Source: an uncultured Veillonella sp. (lineage in GTDB: Bacteria; Bacillota; Negativicutes; Veillonellales; Veillonellaceae). Taken from it: a stretch of DNA of 64,000 bases. Of the stretch, positions 53,254-61,727 are shown in pieces (within the stretch, counting starts at the first letter, position 1; each line of letters begins with the position of its first letter). A program made the position numbers and the translations under genes. The DNA is taken from assembly GCF_900545795.1 (NCBI RefSeq), contig NZ_URAR01000009.1, forward strand, positions 1-64,000. Direction: 5' to 3'. The notes under the pieces are model-generated. The model was not told where the DNA came from and did no database searches. It worked only from the letters and a program-made list of their open reading frames with translations.

Positions 53254-55173
53254 ATGGGCTTTGATGAGTATGCAGTAAAGCGAGCCGACCTATTGGCTCA
53301 GCTAGAGTCGCTACAGGGCGTGAACGATTCATTACACAATATAGAGGTTAAGGATGCCTTAGCACAATGCGCAGAGGCTCTAGCGCATGACAAGTTTCGC
53401 GTTGTTGTAGTGGGACGTTTTTCCCGTGGTAAATCTACTTTTGTTAATGCTTTATTGGGGCGGCGTATACTGCCAACTAGTAAGAAGCCTACGACGGCAG
53501 TGATTAGTAAAATTACCTATGGAGAGCAGCCTCAATTTACGATTCATTATAAAAATAAGTCTCAAGAAGTAGTTAATGAAGAGGAGTTTTTTGCTATTAA
53601 AGCACCTAAATTTTGTGATAGGGAGTCCACCGCTGATGAGGTGGCAGAGACTTTAGCAGAGCAGGCAAAAATCAATGATATTGACTATGTAGAAGTAGCC
53701 TATCCGCTAGAATTTTGTAAAAATTCAGTAGACTTAGTAGATACGCCAGGTACGGATGATTTAAATCAGACGCGCATTGAAATTACATATAAATATTTAA
53801 ATCAAGCTGATGCGGTGATTTTATTGTTAGCCGCCGATCAAGCCCTATCTATTGGGGAGGTAGAATTTTTAGAAGAGCGCATTTTAAAACAGCAAATTCG
53901 AGATATTTTTTATATTATCAATCGCAAAGATACGCTTAATGGCCCTGATGAAGAAGAACGAGTGCGCCAATTTGTGCGTCAGAATCTTGGCAAAATCCTT
54001 CAAGTTAATCCTGAGACCATTACGCCTTATTTAGTATCGAGCTATCAAGCCTTGCTTTTTAGACGGCAAGCTAGTGGTGACATGTTGACCGCTAAGCAAA
54101 CAAGACAGCTTCCTGATTCCTTCGAGGTAACTGGTTTTGATGAGTTTGAGCAAGCTTTACAGCAGTATTTAGGGGAAGAAAAAGGGCGCAAACGCTTAGC
54201 CTTATATGGTCGCAAATTAATTTATAATATTGATGCTATGATAGAAGATATAACTGCGCGCTTAGGGCTATTAGATCATTCAACAGATGAAATAAAGGCT
54301 GTTATTCAAGCTTTAGAGGCAGAAGCCGTTAAGATAAAACATCATACGAAAGCTGTTTTAGGGCAGACGAAGCTTAATCTAGAATCGAGAGCCGCTTCTT
54401 TAGAAGAGCAGTGCCAATTAGCGTTAGTAAGTATTACAAAACGATTACAAGATTTAGTGAATGCTTATGAAGGGGATGTGACGGATAAGACTATACATGA
54501 TCTTGTGCAGACTGAAATGACAGAACAGCAAAAAGAATTAGTTCACTCCTTGGAGCAATATATTTCACAAGCTATTGATGTAGAATATGAAGCTGCTATC
54601 AAAGCTTTACAAGCCTTGTGGTGTGATTTTGAAGAATCGTATGCTCATGTAGTACCCACAGCATTTGGCTCTTTACTTCATAAGACGGCCATGGTGAATC
54701 TAAGTCGCTTAGATCAGGTCGGCCTGGAAAGTATAGAATCACAATCAGATGATGATGGATATCTTAATTTAGGGACTACCATTGGTGGCGTCGTTGTTGC
54801 TATTGCGACAGGAAGCTTTATTCCAGTGGCGCTTGGTTTAGGTTTGGCCGCACTGTTAGAGAGTTCAGAAGAGGGGCGAAATATAAAGGCAAAACAGCTC
54901 ATATGTGAACAAATTGAGTTTCATATGGAGCAGATGATGCAGGAGCTTCAAAGTAATTTACTGGATATTTATAGTGCTACTTGTAATAATCTGATGGAAT
55001 CACTTAGATTGTCTATAGAGGCTCGACTGCATACAGTAAGGGCTCAACTAGAAGAATCCTTATGCATAAAAGCCGACCAAGAAACGGAACGAGATATGCA
55101 ACGTGAAGCATATAAGCAGTGTATAAGTGATTTACAGAATCGCAAGGTTCACATAGAAGCGCTTATAGTATAA
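53254..55173 (+). CDS. Dynamin-like GTPase with membrane paddle (1)
   Basis: A 639-residue bacterial dynamin-like protein. The GTPase domain has P-loop GRFSRGKSTF (Lys60), the G2 Thr in KKPTTAVIS, G3 DTPGTDDL (Asp163) and a degenerate G4 (INRKDTL, NRKD). A helical stalk follows (about 300-490), then a hydrophobic paddle at about 505-540 (TTIGGVVVAIATGSFIPVAL) and a final coiled helix. The architecture matches BDLP/DynA-type proteins, which bind and fuse or remodel membranes. ATG 53254 is preferred because TGAGGAGC precedes it; TTG 53239 would overlap that site. A paralogous partner follows. Confidence 0.9.
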   Translation: MGFDEYAVKRADLLAQLESLQGVNDSLHNIEVKDALAQCAEALAHDKFRVVVVGRFSRGKSTFVNALLGRRILPTSKKPTTAVISKITYGEQPQFTIHYKNKSQEVVNEEEFFAIKAPKFCDRESTADEVAETLAEQAKINDIDYVEVAYPLEFCKNSVDLVDTPGTDDLNQTRIEITYKYLNQADAVILLLAADQALSIGEVEFLEERILKQQIRDIFYIINRKDTLNGPDEEERVRQFVRQNLGKILQVNPETITPYLVSSYQALLFRRQASGDMLTAKQTRQLPDSFEVTGFDEFEQALQQYLGEEKGRKRLALYGRKLIYNIDAMIEDITARLGLLDHSTDEIKAVIQALEAEAVKIKHHTKAVLGQTKLNLESRAASLEEQCQLALVSITKRLQDLVNAYEGDVTDKTIHDLVQTEMTEQQKELVHSLEQYISQAIDVEYEAAIKALQALWCDFEESYAHVVPTAFGSLLHKTAMVNLSRLDQVGLESIESQSDDDGYLNLGTTIGGVVVAIATGSFIPVALGLGLAALLESSEEGRNIKAKQLICEQIEFHMEQMMQELQSNLLDIYSATCNNLMESLRLSIEARLHTVRAQLEESLCIKADQETERDMQREAYKQCISDLQNRKVHIEALIV

Positions 55174-55214
55174 CTATTAAAGGGGATAGGAGTTTATAAG
55201 TAATTGAGGTTATT

Positions 55215-57155
55215 ATGGGACAAATTAGTATGAAGGAAATACGGCATATACTTAGCAGATTAAAGGATTTGCCTTATTGTAAGGAGCAAGAGTATATCCT
55301 TAAAGAGGTAAAAGCCATTGAAACATCTATAGAGAAAGATTTCTTTCGCGTGGTTGTGCTAGGGGAATTTAAACGTGGCAAGTCCACCTTTATCAATGCT
55401 TTACTGGGGCAGCGTATATTACCTACCGATGTATTACCAGAAACGGCGACAATTACCAATATTTTGTATGCATCAGAGCCTCGTTTGCAAGTGGTATATA
55501 AAAATAAGCAGGTGGAAGAAAAACCATTAAATACATCGGAAATGGAGCACTTTTCAGCTCGTGCTGATAAAGCCTATATAGATACGATTGATTATGTAAA
55601 AGTGGGCTATCCTTTAGATTTATTGGCACCTAAAATTTGCTTAGTGGATACACCAGGTGTAGCAGACTTAGATGAGAGCCGTACGGACATTACATATGGC
55701 TATGTGCCAACGGCTAATGCAGTTATCTTTTTGCTTGATGCCAATACACCGCTTACAAAAACTGAAAAAGATTTTATAGAGAGCCATATTTTGCCACAGG
55801 GCTTATCAGATATTTTATTCATTGTTAATAAATACGACCATGTAGATGAAGAGGAAGACGAAGATTTCTTGGATGATTTAAAGCGACGCATTCGCCAAGC
55901 TTTTTCTATGAGCAAAGTGGATAAAGTGAATAATGTGGATAGTGCCAATCGCGTAGATAGTATAGATAAAGTAGAGTATGAAGATAATGGAAACCGTATA
56001 GAGCTTGTAGATTGTAGAGAACGAGGAGCTAATGTAGCTCATGTAGATAATGTAGAAAGCGAGACGAGCCTATTAAAGGAGTTTACGGTGCTACCGGCGT
56101 CCTCCTTAATGGCGCTAGAAGGCTATGAACAAGGCAATCAAGCGCTCATTGAAGAGTCAGGCATTCCTAGAATCCTAGAAGAACTTAAATCTATGTTAGG
56201 CACAAGTAGTTTGGAAGTGAAAAAGCAGGCGTATTACCAACGAGCAGTGACACGCTTGCTAGAACAAATTGTTCACAGTATTGAGCGCGACATAGCATTG
56301 AGTAGAAGTTCTATAACGTCTTTGGAGGCTATACAAGTTAAATTACATGCACTTATGAATCATCACTCAGAATTGGAACAGAAAATTTTTGCTTACATTA
56401 CCCAGTCCACGCAAATATTTAGATCTATGGTGAGTAAGTCTTTAGAAAAGTTTAAAGAAGAGCTCAGTGAATTAATCATTGATATGGTAAATGATTATGA
56501 AGGGGAGGACTTTAAGAAGTTTATAGAAGTAAAGCTTCCACGAGTTCTTAAGAAGCAAATCGAGCAGTGGATTGTAAGTTACATGCCACAGTTTAAAGTT
56601 CTGTTTAAACAATTAGAGCAGGAATTAGTGGCAGGTTTAACGTATCATTTTAATCAAACTGTACAATTATCAAAGGCGGCAGTTAAGGATATTTCATATA
56701 ATAAGCCAGTCGTTCAACTAGAGGCCGCTGATTTATCTAATACTAAAATGTGGGCAGCGGGCTTGGCTGCTATTGGTGGCATGGGATTAATTTCTGTGTT
56801 AGGTTCCACTGTCATGCCTTTATTAGGTGCTGTAGTGATTCCTTTTGTTGTGAAATATCAAATGAAGGATGCCTTGAAGCAAGCAAAGGAGCAGGCTTTG
56901 CCTCATCTTAAGGAGCATATGGAACAAGTATTTGTTCAACTTGAAATGGATATTCATGAATATATTCTCGCTCAATGTAAAGATATAGGACTACGCACTG
57001 AAGCCTCTTATTTAGATTTACTAAATCAATTAAAGCAAAAAGTTGATGCGCTCTTGGCTTTAAAGGCGGAAGAAATGCATTGCATTGAACAGGAAGTACT
57101 AGCTTTAGAAGGCGACAAAAAGCTAGTGGCATCTTATATGGAAGTTATAAAATAG
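55215..57155 (+). CDS. Dynamin-like GTPase with membrane paddle (2)
   Basis: A 646-residue dynamin-like protein, paralogous to the preceding one. P-loop GEFKRGKSTF (Lys56), G2 LPETATITN, G3 DTPGVADL (Asp145) and a canonical G4 NKYD. After G4 there is an insertion of about 50 residues (about 234-282) made of Val-Asp-rich repeats such as VDKVNNVDSANRVDSIDKV, absent from the sibling. The hydrophobic paddle is at about 510-550 (GLAAIGGMGLISVLGSTVMP). Paired dynamins often work as heteromers. TTGAGGTTATT precedes the ATG; the binding site is modest. Confidence 0.9.
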   Translation: MGQISMKEIRHILSRLKDLPYCKEQEYILKEVKAIETSIEKDFFRVVVLGEFKRGKSTFINALLGQRILPTDVLPETATITNILYASEPRLQVVYKNKQVEEKPLNTSEMEHFSARADKAYIDTIDYVKVGYPLDLLAPKICLVDTPGVADLDESRTDITYGYVPTANAVIFLLDANTPLTKTEKDFIESHILPQGLSDILFIVNKYDHVDEEEDEDFLDDLKRRIRQAFSMSKVDKVNNVDSANRVDSIDKVEYEDNGNRIELVDCRERGANVAHVDNVESETSLLKEFTVLPASSLMALEGYEQGNQALIEESGIPRILEELKSMLGTSSLEVKKQAYYQRAVTRLLEQIVHSIERDIALSRSSITSLEAIQVKLHALMNHHSELEQKIFAYITQSTQIFRSMVSKSLEKFKEELSELIIDMVNDYEGEDFKKFIEVKLPRVLKKQIEQWIVSYMPQFKVLFKQLEQELVAGLTYHFNQTVQLSKAAVKDISYNKPVVQLEAADLSNTKMWAAGLAAIGGMGLISVLGSTVMPLLGAVVIPFVVKYQMKDALKQAKEQALPHLKEHMEQVFVQLEMDIHEYILAQCKDIGLRTEASYLDLLNQLKQKVDALLALKAEEMHCIEQEVLALEGDKKLVASYMEVIK

Positions 57156-57171
57156 GTAAGGAGGGGATAGT

Positions 57172-57645
57172 ATGGATATGTTTGATACGTTTGATGCCTT
57201 GGATGGTATGGAGGAAATGCATGAAGGGGGCGCATATACATCAATTCCAACAGGAACGGGGCTTCATAGTATTATGCACAAAGGGCTGATTGTGGATACT
57301 TTGACTGATTTGGGTACTAATGTAGGCGATTTTGTAGTGCCTAATGTAGATGGTGGCATCGATGTCTATGAGGATGGAGCATTGACAGCGCACACTAAGC
57401 CCAATGTATTTGGTGGCGCTGATGTATATGGGGAGGCCATGAATTTAGACCATTTCAGCATGCCCAATGTAGATGGTGGTGTAGATTTTTATGATACCTC
57501 TATGGATCACTTGGGCCATACTATGGATAATGTCTTTGGTGGTACCGATTTAATACTTGAGCCAGGGAATGCAAGTTATATATTAGACTTAGATGATCCA
57601 CTCCGTCATGCGAATGATTTAAAATTGCCAAAATTTAAATTGTAA
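57172..57645 (+). CDS. Small protein with four PNVxGG repeats
   Basis: A 157-residue acidic protein. Four repeats start at residues 57, 77, 98 and 119, about 21 residues apart: PNVDGGIDVY, PNVFGGADVY, PNVDGGVDFY and DNVFGGTDLI. Each is followed by a short polar turn. The periodic Gly-Gly and aromatic positions suggest a beta-solenoid or stacked strand-turn fold (inference). I recall similar PN(I/V)FGG-repeat segments in hypothetical Firmicute proteins, without known function. AAGGAGGGG precedes ATG 57172, 16 bases after the dynamin gene, so it is in that operon. Confidence 0.8.
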   Translation: MDMFDTFDALDGMEEMHEGGAYTSIPTGTGLHSIMHKGLIVDTLTDLGTNVGDFVVPNVDGGIDVYEDGALTAHTKPNVFGGADVYGEAMNLDHFSMPNVDGGVDFYDTSMDHLGHTMDNVFGGTDLILEPGNASYILDLDDPLRHANDLKLPKFKL

Positions 57646-57651
57646 AATAAT

Positions 57652-57849
57652 TTTTAATCAGACAGACCTTTGTCCAGTTACTTTGATATGATGAGTCTAT
57701 CAAGGTGACTGGGCATTTTTTATTTTCCCATGCAAGGAATAATAACAAAGGAATAATAAAAAGTTCAGAGCCTGTTTGCGTAAACTCATGATGAAAAAAT
57801 TAGTATTTTATTTTAATCAGACATTAAGGTGTCCACTGCCTTTGGTATG
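57652..57849. repeat. Duplicated two-box module, possible operator/promoter pair
   Basis: TTTTAATCAGACA occurs at 57652-57664 and 57811-57823. In both cases it is followed after seven bases by a second box, GTCCAGTTACTTTGATATG (57672-57690) and GTCCACTGCCTTTGGTATG (57831-57849), with 15 of 19 bases the same. Each second box ends in an extended -10-like sequence (TGATATGAT, TGGTATGCT). Confidence 0.6.
57668..57722 (+). terminator. Terminator of the Sel1-dynamin operon
   Basis: CCAGTTACTTTGATA pairs with TATCAAGGTGACTGG (two G-U pairs), followed by GCATTTTTTATTTT. Confidence 0.75.
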
Positions 57850-57896
57850 CTGTACATAAGAAGTAGAGTATATATGTAAAGAAAGGTTGTGATAGT

Positions 57897-58163
57897 ATGG
57901 ATGCCTTAAAGCCTGTACTTCGATTAATTGGAGCAAAAGTAGCATATTATCGAACCCTGCGTGGTTTAAAGCAGCAGGAGTTAGCTGACTTAGTGAATGT
58001 AAGTAGTAGTACGATTAGTAAAATTGAACGTGGCACTTATAATGAAAATTTATCTATTGAAATGCTCATCGTTTTAGCTCGTGGGTTAAAGGTGGATGTA
58101 GGTGTGTTACTTACAGTTAGCCCCGCAGAATTAGATTTATTGGACGGCGATGTGTATGGATAA
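57897..58163 (+). CDS. XRE-family helix-turn-helix regulator
   Basis: An 88-residue Cro/CI-like DNA-binding protein. The HTH spans about residues 10-65: AYYRTLRGLKQQELADLVNV, then SSSTISKIERGTYNENLS and the closing helix IEMLIVLARGLKVDVGVLL. It has no effector or dimerisation domain beyond the HTH. AAAGGTTGTG precedes ATG 57897. The duplicated boxes just upstream are good candidates for its own operator, implying autoregulation. It sits between the dynamin operon and the downstream genes and may control both. Confidence 0.9.
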   Translation: MDALKPVLRLIGAKVAYYRTLRGLKQQELADLVNVSSSTISKIERGTYNENLSIEMLIVLARGLKVDVGVLLTVSPAELDLLDGDVYG

Positions 58164-58190
58164 GATAGATTATAGGGAGAGGAGATATGT

Positions 58191-58559
58191 ATGGATAAGG
58201 ATTCAAAGAAATCAATAGAAGCAAAGAAAACAACAAAGCAAGTCATTGAATTTCCTGATGCTAAAAAGGAAATGGGAGCGCATGTGAAGCGCAAAAAAAT
58301 AGTCAATGGGGCCAATGGGTCATTTACCAATGAAGATTATTTTAATCTCTCTATGGATTACAGCAGGCTTAGTATGGAGGTCACTCAATTGCGTCTTGAA
58401 TTGAATAGGGTACAGTTAAAAGCTTCGCGGGGCCTTAATCACATGCGAATCTTTTACCTATTATTGGCAGGTATGGCGATTGTGATGGGCGTAGTACTTT
58501 ATAATTTTGTGGGCTTAGAAGCGTTGGTAATGAATCTGATGTTTACGTTAGGAAATTAA
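58191..58559 (+). CDS. Small single-pass membrane protein, unknown
   Basis: A 122-residue protein not assignable to a family. A Lys-rich N-terminus (KKSIEAKKTTKQVIEFPDAK) is followed by a short heptad-like helix (about 55-80, YSRLSMEVTQLRLELNRVQL) and one or two hydrophobic segments at the end (about 88-121, FYLLLAGMAIVMGVVLYNF). It is probably membrane-anchored with a cytoplasmic coiled coil. GGAGATAT precedes ATG 58191. It lies 27 bases after the XRE gene, likely in the same transcript. Confidence 0.65.
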   Translation: MDKDSKKSIEAKKTTKQVIEFPDAKKEMGAHVKRKKIVNGANGSFTNEDYFNLSMDYSRLSMEVTQLRLELNRVQLKASRGLNHMRIFYLLLAGMAIVMGVVLYNFVGLEALVMNLMFTLGN

Positions 58560-58607
58560 AATTAGTAAAACGAATGATGATTATTAGTTGAGGAGCAGGG
58601 ATTTATT

Positions 58608-58796
58608 ATGATTAGTTCATTTATCAGAACACCGGGAAATATAGATTATATTTTTAAACTATTTGCTATTGTAGAAGCCATTCGCCGATTGATGGGGAAG
58701 ACTAACTTAACAGCGGAAGAACATAATGAACTCAAAGATTTACAGGAAGAGCGTAAACGTTTAGAACGTGAACACAATCGCATGAAAAAATGGTAA
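58608..58796 (+). CDS. Small charged-helix protein, unknown
   Basis: A 62-residue protein. The first half is hydrophobic (FIRTPGNIDYIFKLFAIVEA), the second half a highly charged helix (NELKDLQEERKRLEREHNRM). TTGAGGAGC precedes ATG 58608 at normal spacing, which supports translation. A terminator follows. It might be a small partner for a coiled-coil protein of the cluster (inference). Confidence 0.6.
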   Translation: MISSFIRTPGNIDYIFKLFAIVEAIRRLMGKTNLTAEEHNELKDLQEERKRLEREHNRMKKW

Positions 58797-58832
58797 AAAT
58801 AAAGTTTAAAAGTAGGCACAATAGATTGACTA

Positions 58833-58866
58833 AAGAGAGACTGTTTGAATAAGCGGTCTCTTTTTC
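58833..58866 (+). terminator. Terminator after the small genes
   Basis: AGAGAC pairs with GTCTCT, with a T run directly after. Confidence 0.65.
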
Positions 58867-58874
58867 TGTATAAT
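58845..58874 (+). promoter_or_regulatory. Candidate promoter of the HNH-like gene
   Basis: TTGAAT at 58845-58850, an 18-base spacer and a perfect TATAAT at 58869-58874, overlapping the terminator hairpin. The start would be near 58881. Confidence 0.55.
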
Positions 58875-58953
58875 ATTAGTAATTGATGAAAATTTAATTG
58901 TGAGGGCAGTTAGTAGATACGAAAATATAAATGTGAGAGGAGTTTAAGATTTT

Positions 58954-60717
58954 ATGGAAAAGAATAAAATTAATGATATTAATAGCATAGATGATGTTGA
59001 ATTTGATATGTCAGAAGAAAGCCTTAAATATTATGATAATTCTAATGTTATGGGAACTAAACAGCAAAATGAAATTGCAAAAAAAAGAGAAGAACTCAAT
59101 GAACTAGAGATTAATGTGTCCAAAAATTTAGACGCTCTATTTTTGGATTTAGATTCGCTTGTTAATGAGTCAAATAGTATGAGTAATCCAGAGAATTTAA
59201 GTGATATAGTTATTAATGAAGTATGGAATCAATTAGGCCAACAGTTAGGGTTAGAAATGACTGATGAAACTACATCACAGGCTTATATTAGAGAACATCC
59301 AGAGCAAGCTCCAACAAAAGAAGCATATCAACAAATAAAAGATAAAGTTATGCAAAATAAAAATTATCAAAATAAAAAGAAGGAAGCTAGTAAGCTTCAT
59401 AAAGAGGGGAAGGCAAAGGATGAATATACAGGTAACATATTAGATCCTGAGAAAGATACGGTTAATATAGACCATGTAGTTTCTCGTGCAGAGACTCATA
59501 TGAAGTGGGGAAGAGTACAGGGGCATATTCCGACGGAAGAGTTGGCTAATATAGAAGAAAATTTAGCAATTACAAATGAAGCCTTAAATAAAAGTAAAGG
59601 GGCTAAATCTGTTACGGAATATAGTGAAAAATCTGAACAACGGGCTAAGGATTTATTAGAACAAAATAAAAAAGCTAATGAAAAAATTAGAAATTCTAAC
59701 AAATCTGAGGAGCAAAAGAAAAAAGAAATTGAAGAAAATAATAAACGATTAGCTGATAAATTGGCAGCAGATCCAGAGTTAATGAAGGCTGCCGATGATG
59801 CTGCAAGAGCTGCACAAAACAAGGCCATTTTGAAGGCAGTAGCTAAAGAGACAACGAAAAAAGCATTAAGAGATGCTCTTATTGTTATGATTACAACCGT
59901 GTTAAAAGACTTTTTAAGGGAAATTGCTAATGCTATTTACCAGTTTTTCAAATCGTCAATTAAAAATCTTGAAATGCTATTGATGGCGTTGAATGATGCT
60001 TTAATTCGTTTTTACGAGAATTTAACTAAATCTTATAAAAAGATTTTTAAACAAGGCCTTGATTCTATTGCTGGAACTTTCTTTTCAGCTATTATTGATA
60101 ATATGATTAAGGATGCTAAAAAGGTAGTTAGTAATATAAAGCAATTAATAGGTTTAGGACGTCAAATTAATGAGTTTTGGAAAAAACCAGAAAATAAAGA
60201 AAAAGAATTTATTGAAAAGGCTGGTGGTGTAATTAAAATAATTACTACTACAATAGTTGGTAGTGTGGGATTATTTCTTCATACTATTCTTACTAAAGCA
60301 GCAGAATCTATTCCAGGGTTCCAAATACCTATTCCTTTATTCGGCACTATAGGTAGTTTGATTGCAGGCGTTGTTTCTGGAATTATATCTGGTGTAATTG
60401 GAGCTATAGCCTTATATGAGATTGATAAAAAAATAAAACAACTTTTAAAAAGAAAAAAAGAAGGTCACGTTTTAGATAAGAAAAACGAAATAATAACGGA
60501 GCAAATTCACCATAATAAAGTGTTAGAAAGTCAGGCAACGCTTGCATTAGCAGATACATATGTGACTATTAGTAATGCGATTGGAAAATCTAAAGCTTTT
60601 ATGCGCGAGTCTTTAGAAAAAGAGGTAATTTCAAAGGAGACAATTGAAGTTATGCGCAATAATAGAAAAGAAGATTTGGTAAGGTTGCAGGATGAATTAG
60701 ATGATTTGTTTAACTAA
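58954..60717 (+). CDS. HNH-like domain membrane protein, unknown function
   Basis: A 587-residue protein encoded by noticeably A-rich DNA. The central region resembles an HNH-type module seen in hypothetical bacterial proteins: DEYTGNILDP (Asp156), NIDHVVSRAETH (Asp173, His174, His182), then NLAITNEALNKSKGAKS (Asn203). Before it are acidic helices; after it a Lys/Glu-rich coil (about 220-265), amphipathic helices, and two Gly-rich membrane segments (about 428-446 and 460-487). No zinc cysteines. Nuclease activity is possible but unproven. GAGAGGAG precedes ATG 58954. The gene starts a new transcription unit in the cluster. Confidence 0.65.
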   Translation: MEKNKINDINSIDDVEFDMSEESLKYYDNSNVMGTKQQNEIAKKREELNELEINVSKNLDALFLDLDSLVNESNSMSNPENLSDIVINEVWNQLGQQLGLEMTDETTSQAYIREHPEQAPTKEAYQQIKDKVMQNKNYQNKKKEASKLHKEGKAKDEYTGNILDPEKDTVNIDHVVSRAETHMKWGRVQGHIPTEELANIEENLAITNEALNKSKGAKSVTEYSEKSEQRAKDLLEQNKKANEKIRNSNKSEEQKKKEIEENNKRLADKLAADPELMKAADDAARAAQNKAILKAVAKETTKKALRDALIVMITTVLKDFLREIANAIYQFFKSSIKNLEMLLMALNDALIRFYENLTKSYKKIFKQGLDSIAGTFFSAIIDNMIKDAKKVVSNIKQLIGLGRQINEFWKKPENKEKEFIEKAGGVIKIITTTIVGSVGLFLHTILTKAAESIPGFQIPIPLFGTIGSLIAGVVSGIISGVIGAIALYEIDKKIKQLLKRKKEGHVLDKKNEIITEQIHHNKVLESQATLALADTYVTISNAIGKSKAFMRESLEKEVISKETIEVMRNNRKEDLVRLQDELDDLFN

Positions 60718-60779
60718 GTATATTTATATAAATTAAGGCATTTAGTGGGTTATAAAACTTTCAGGAGGTCAGTACGGAA

Positions 60780-61673
60780 ATGAATGAAGAAACAAAAGCA
60801 GTAGAAGAACATACAGAGGAGACAATGAATTCTTTGATTGAGGATTTAGATACATCATTTAATGAAGAGGATAAAGAAAAGCTTGAAATTACAAAGGTTG
60901 AGGAATCACCACGATGGTATCAAGTCGGGGAGTTTATTAGAAATTGGGGAGACCGAAATGTTACTGGCAAAGAGGTAAATAAGGTAATTCAAGACATTCA
61001 AAATGTTTTTATAGCGAATAATAACCGCCTATCAAAGGTAGTGGGAAATATGCGTGATGGATTTGATGTTATGAAATCTACATATAAAACTATTTTTGAA
61101 GGGTTGAATGTTCAAACAGCACGTCATACAGCACAGATTGATGAAAATAAAAAGATAAATGATGAGCTACAAGGGCATTATGAAATTATTATGAAAACTA
61201 TCAACGCTTTGAAAGATTTTAAAGCGCGAATTGATGCATTAGAACATCTCTATGACATTGATGCTCTTTTCGATCAATATGAAGAGTTGAGAGATGGTTA
61301 TGTACAATTACATGAACAAGTAATGAGTTTAGCGGCGCTTGAGCAACAACAAGCTGAGAAGATTAAGTTGTTAGGCTCTAAGCTTGAAGAAGTGTATAAA
61401 GAGCTGTATCAATCATATAGGAAATTAGAAGACGCTTGTGATGCATTAACGAAAGCGAATAAGGAACTAAATCAATCATATGAAGAGTTAAATTTGGCTC
61501 TTGCTACGATGAAGGGGGAGCTTCAAGTTATTCATACTACAGTTCAGAACAATAATGCTCAGCAGATGGCATTGATTACAGCTTTACAACAAGATGCATC
61601 CAAATCTAAAATGATTTCTGTGGTAGCGATTGTAATAGCCATTATTTCTATAGTGATTAATTTTGTTCGCTAA
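60780..61673 (+). CDS. Tail-anchored coiled-coil protein
   Basis: A 297-residue protein. Residues 1-45 are acidic, residues 60-260 are long heptad-patterned helices (for example LGSKLEEVYKELYQSYRKLE and ELNQSYEELNLALATMKGEL), and a single hydrophobic helix closes the protein (about 277-295, VVAIVIAIISIVINFV), so it is likely tail-anchored with the coil in the cytoplasm. AGGAGG lies 11 bases before ATG 60780. It follows the HNH-like gene by 62 bases and precedes the AAA+ gene by 54, so the three may act together. Confidence 0.75.
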   Translation: MNEETKAVEEHTEETMNSLIEDLDTSFNEEDKEKLEITKVEESPRWYQVGEFIRNWGDRNVTGKEVNKVIQDIQNVFIANNNRLSKVVGNMRDGFDVMKSTYKTIFEGLNVQTARHTAQIDENKKINDELQGHYEIIMKTINALKDFKARIDALEHLYDIDALFDQYEELRDGYVQLHEQVMSLAALEQQQAEKIKLLGSKLEEVYKELYQSYRKLEDACDALTKANKELNQSYEELNLALATMKGELQVIHTTVQNNNAQQMALITALQQDASKSKMISVVAIVIAIISIVINFVR

Positions 61674-61727
61674 TTGGGGAGTCTGCTGGTTAGGAATATA
61701 GAATAAATTCAAAGATGGGAGGCTCAC

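Noticed and set aside
57897..61673. Prophage or integrative element remnant, because of the XRE regulator and the HNH-like gene
   Set aside because: No integrase, terminase, portal, tail or att-like direct repeats were seen, and the flanking tRNA is 40 kb away.
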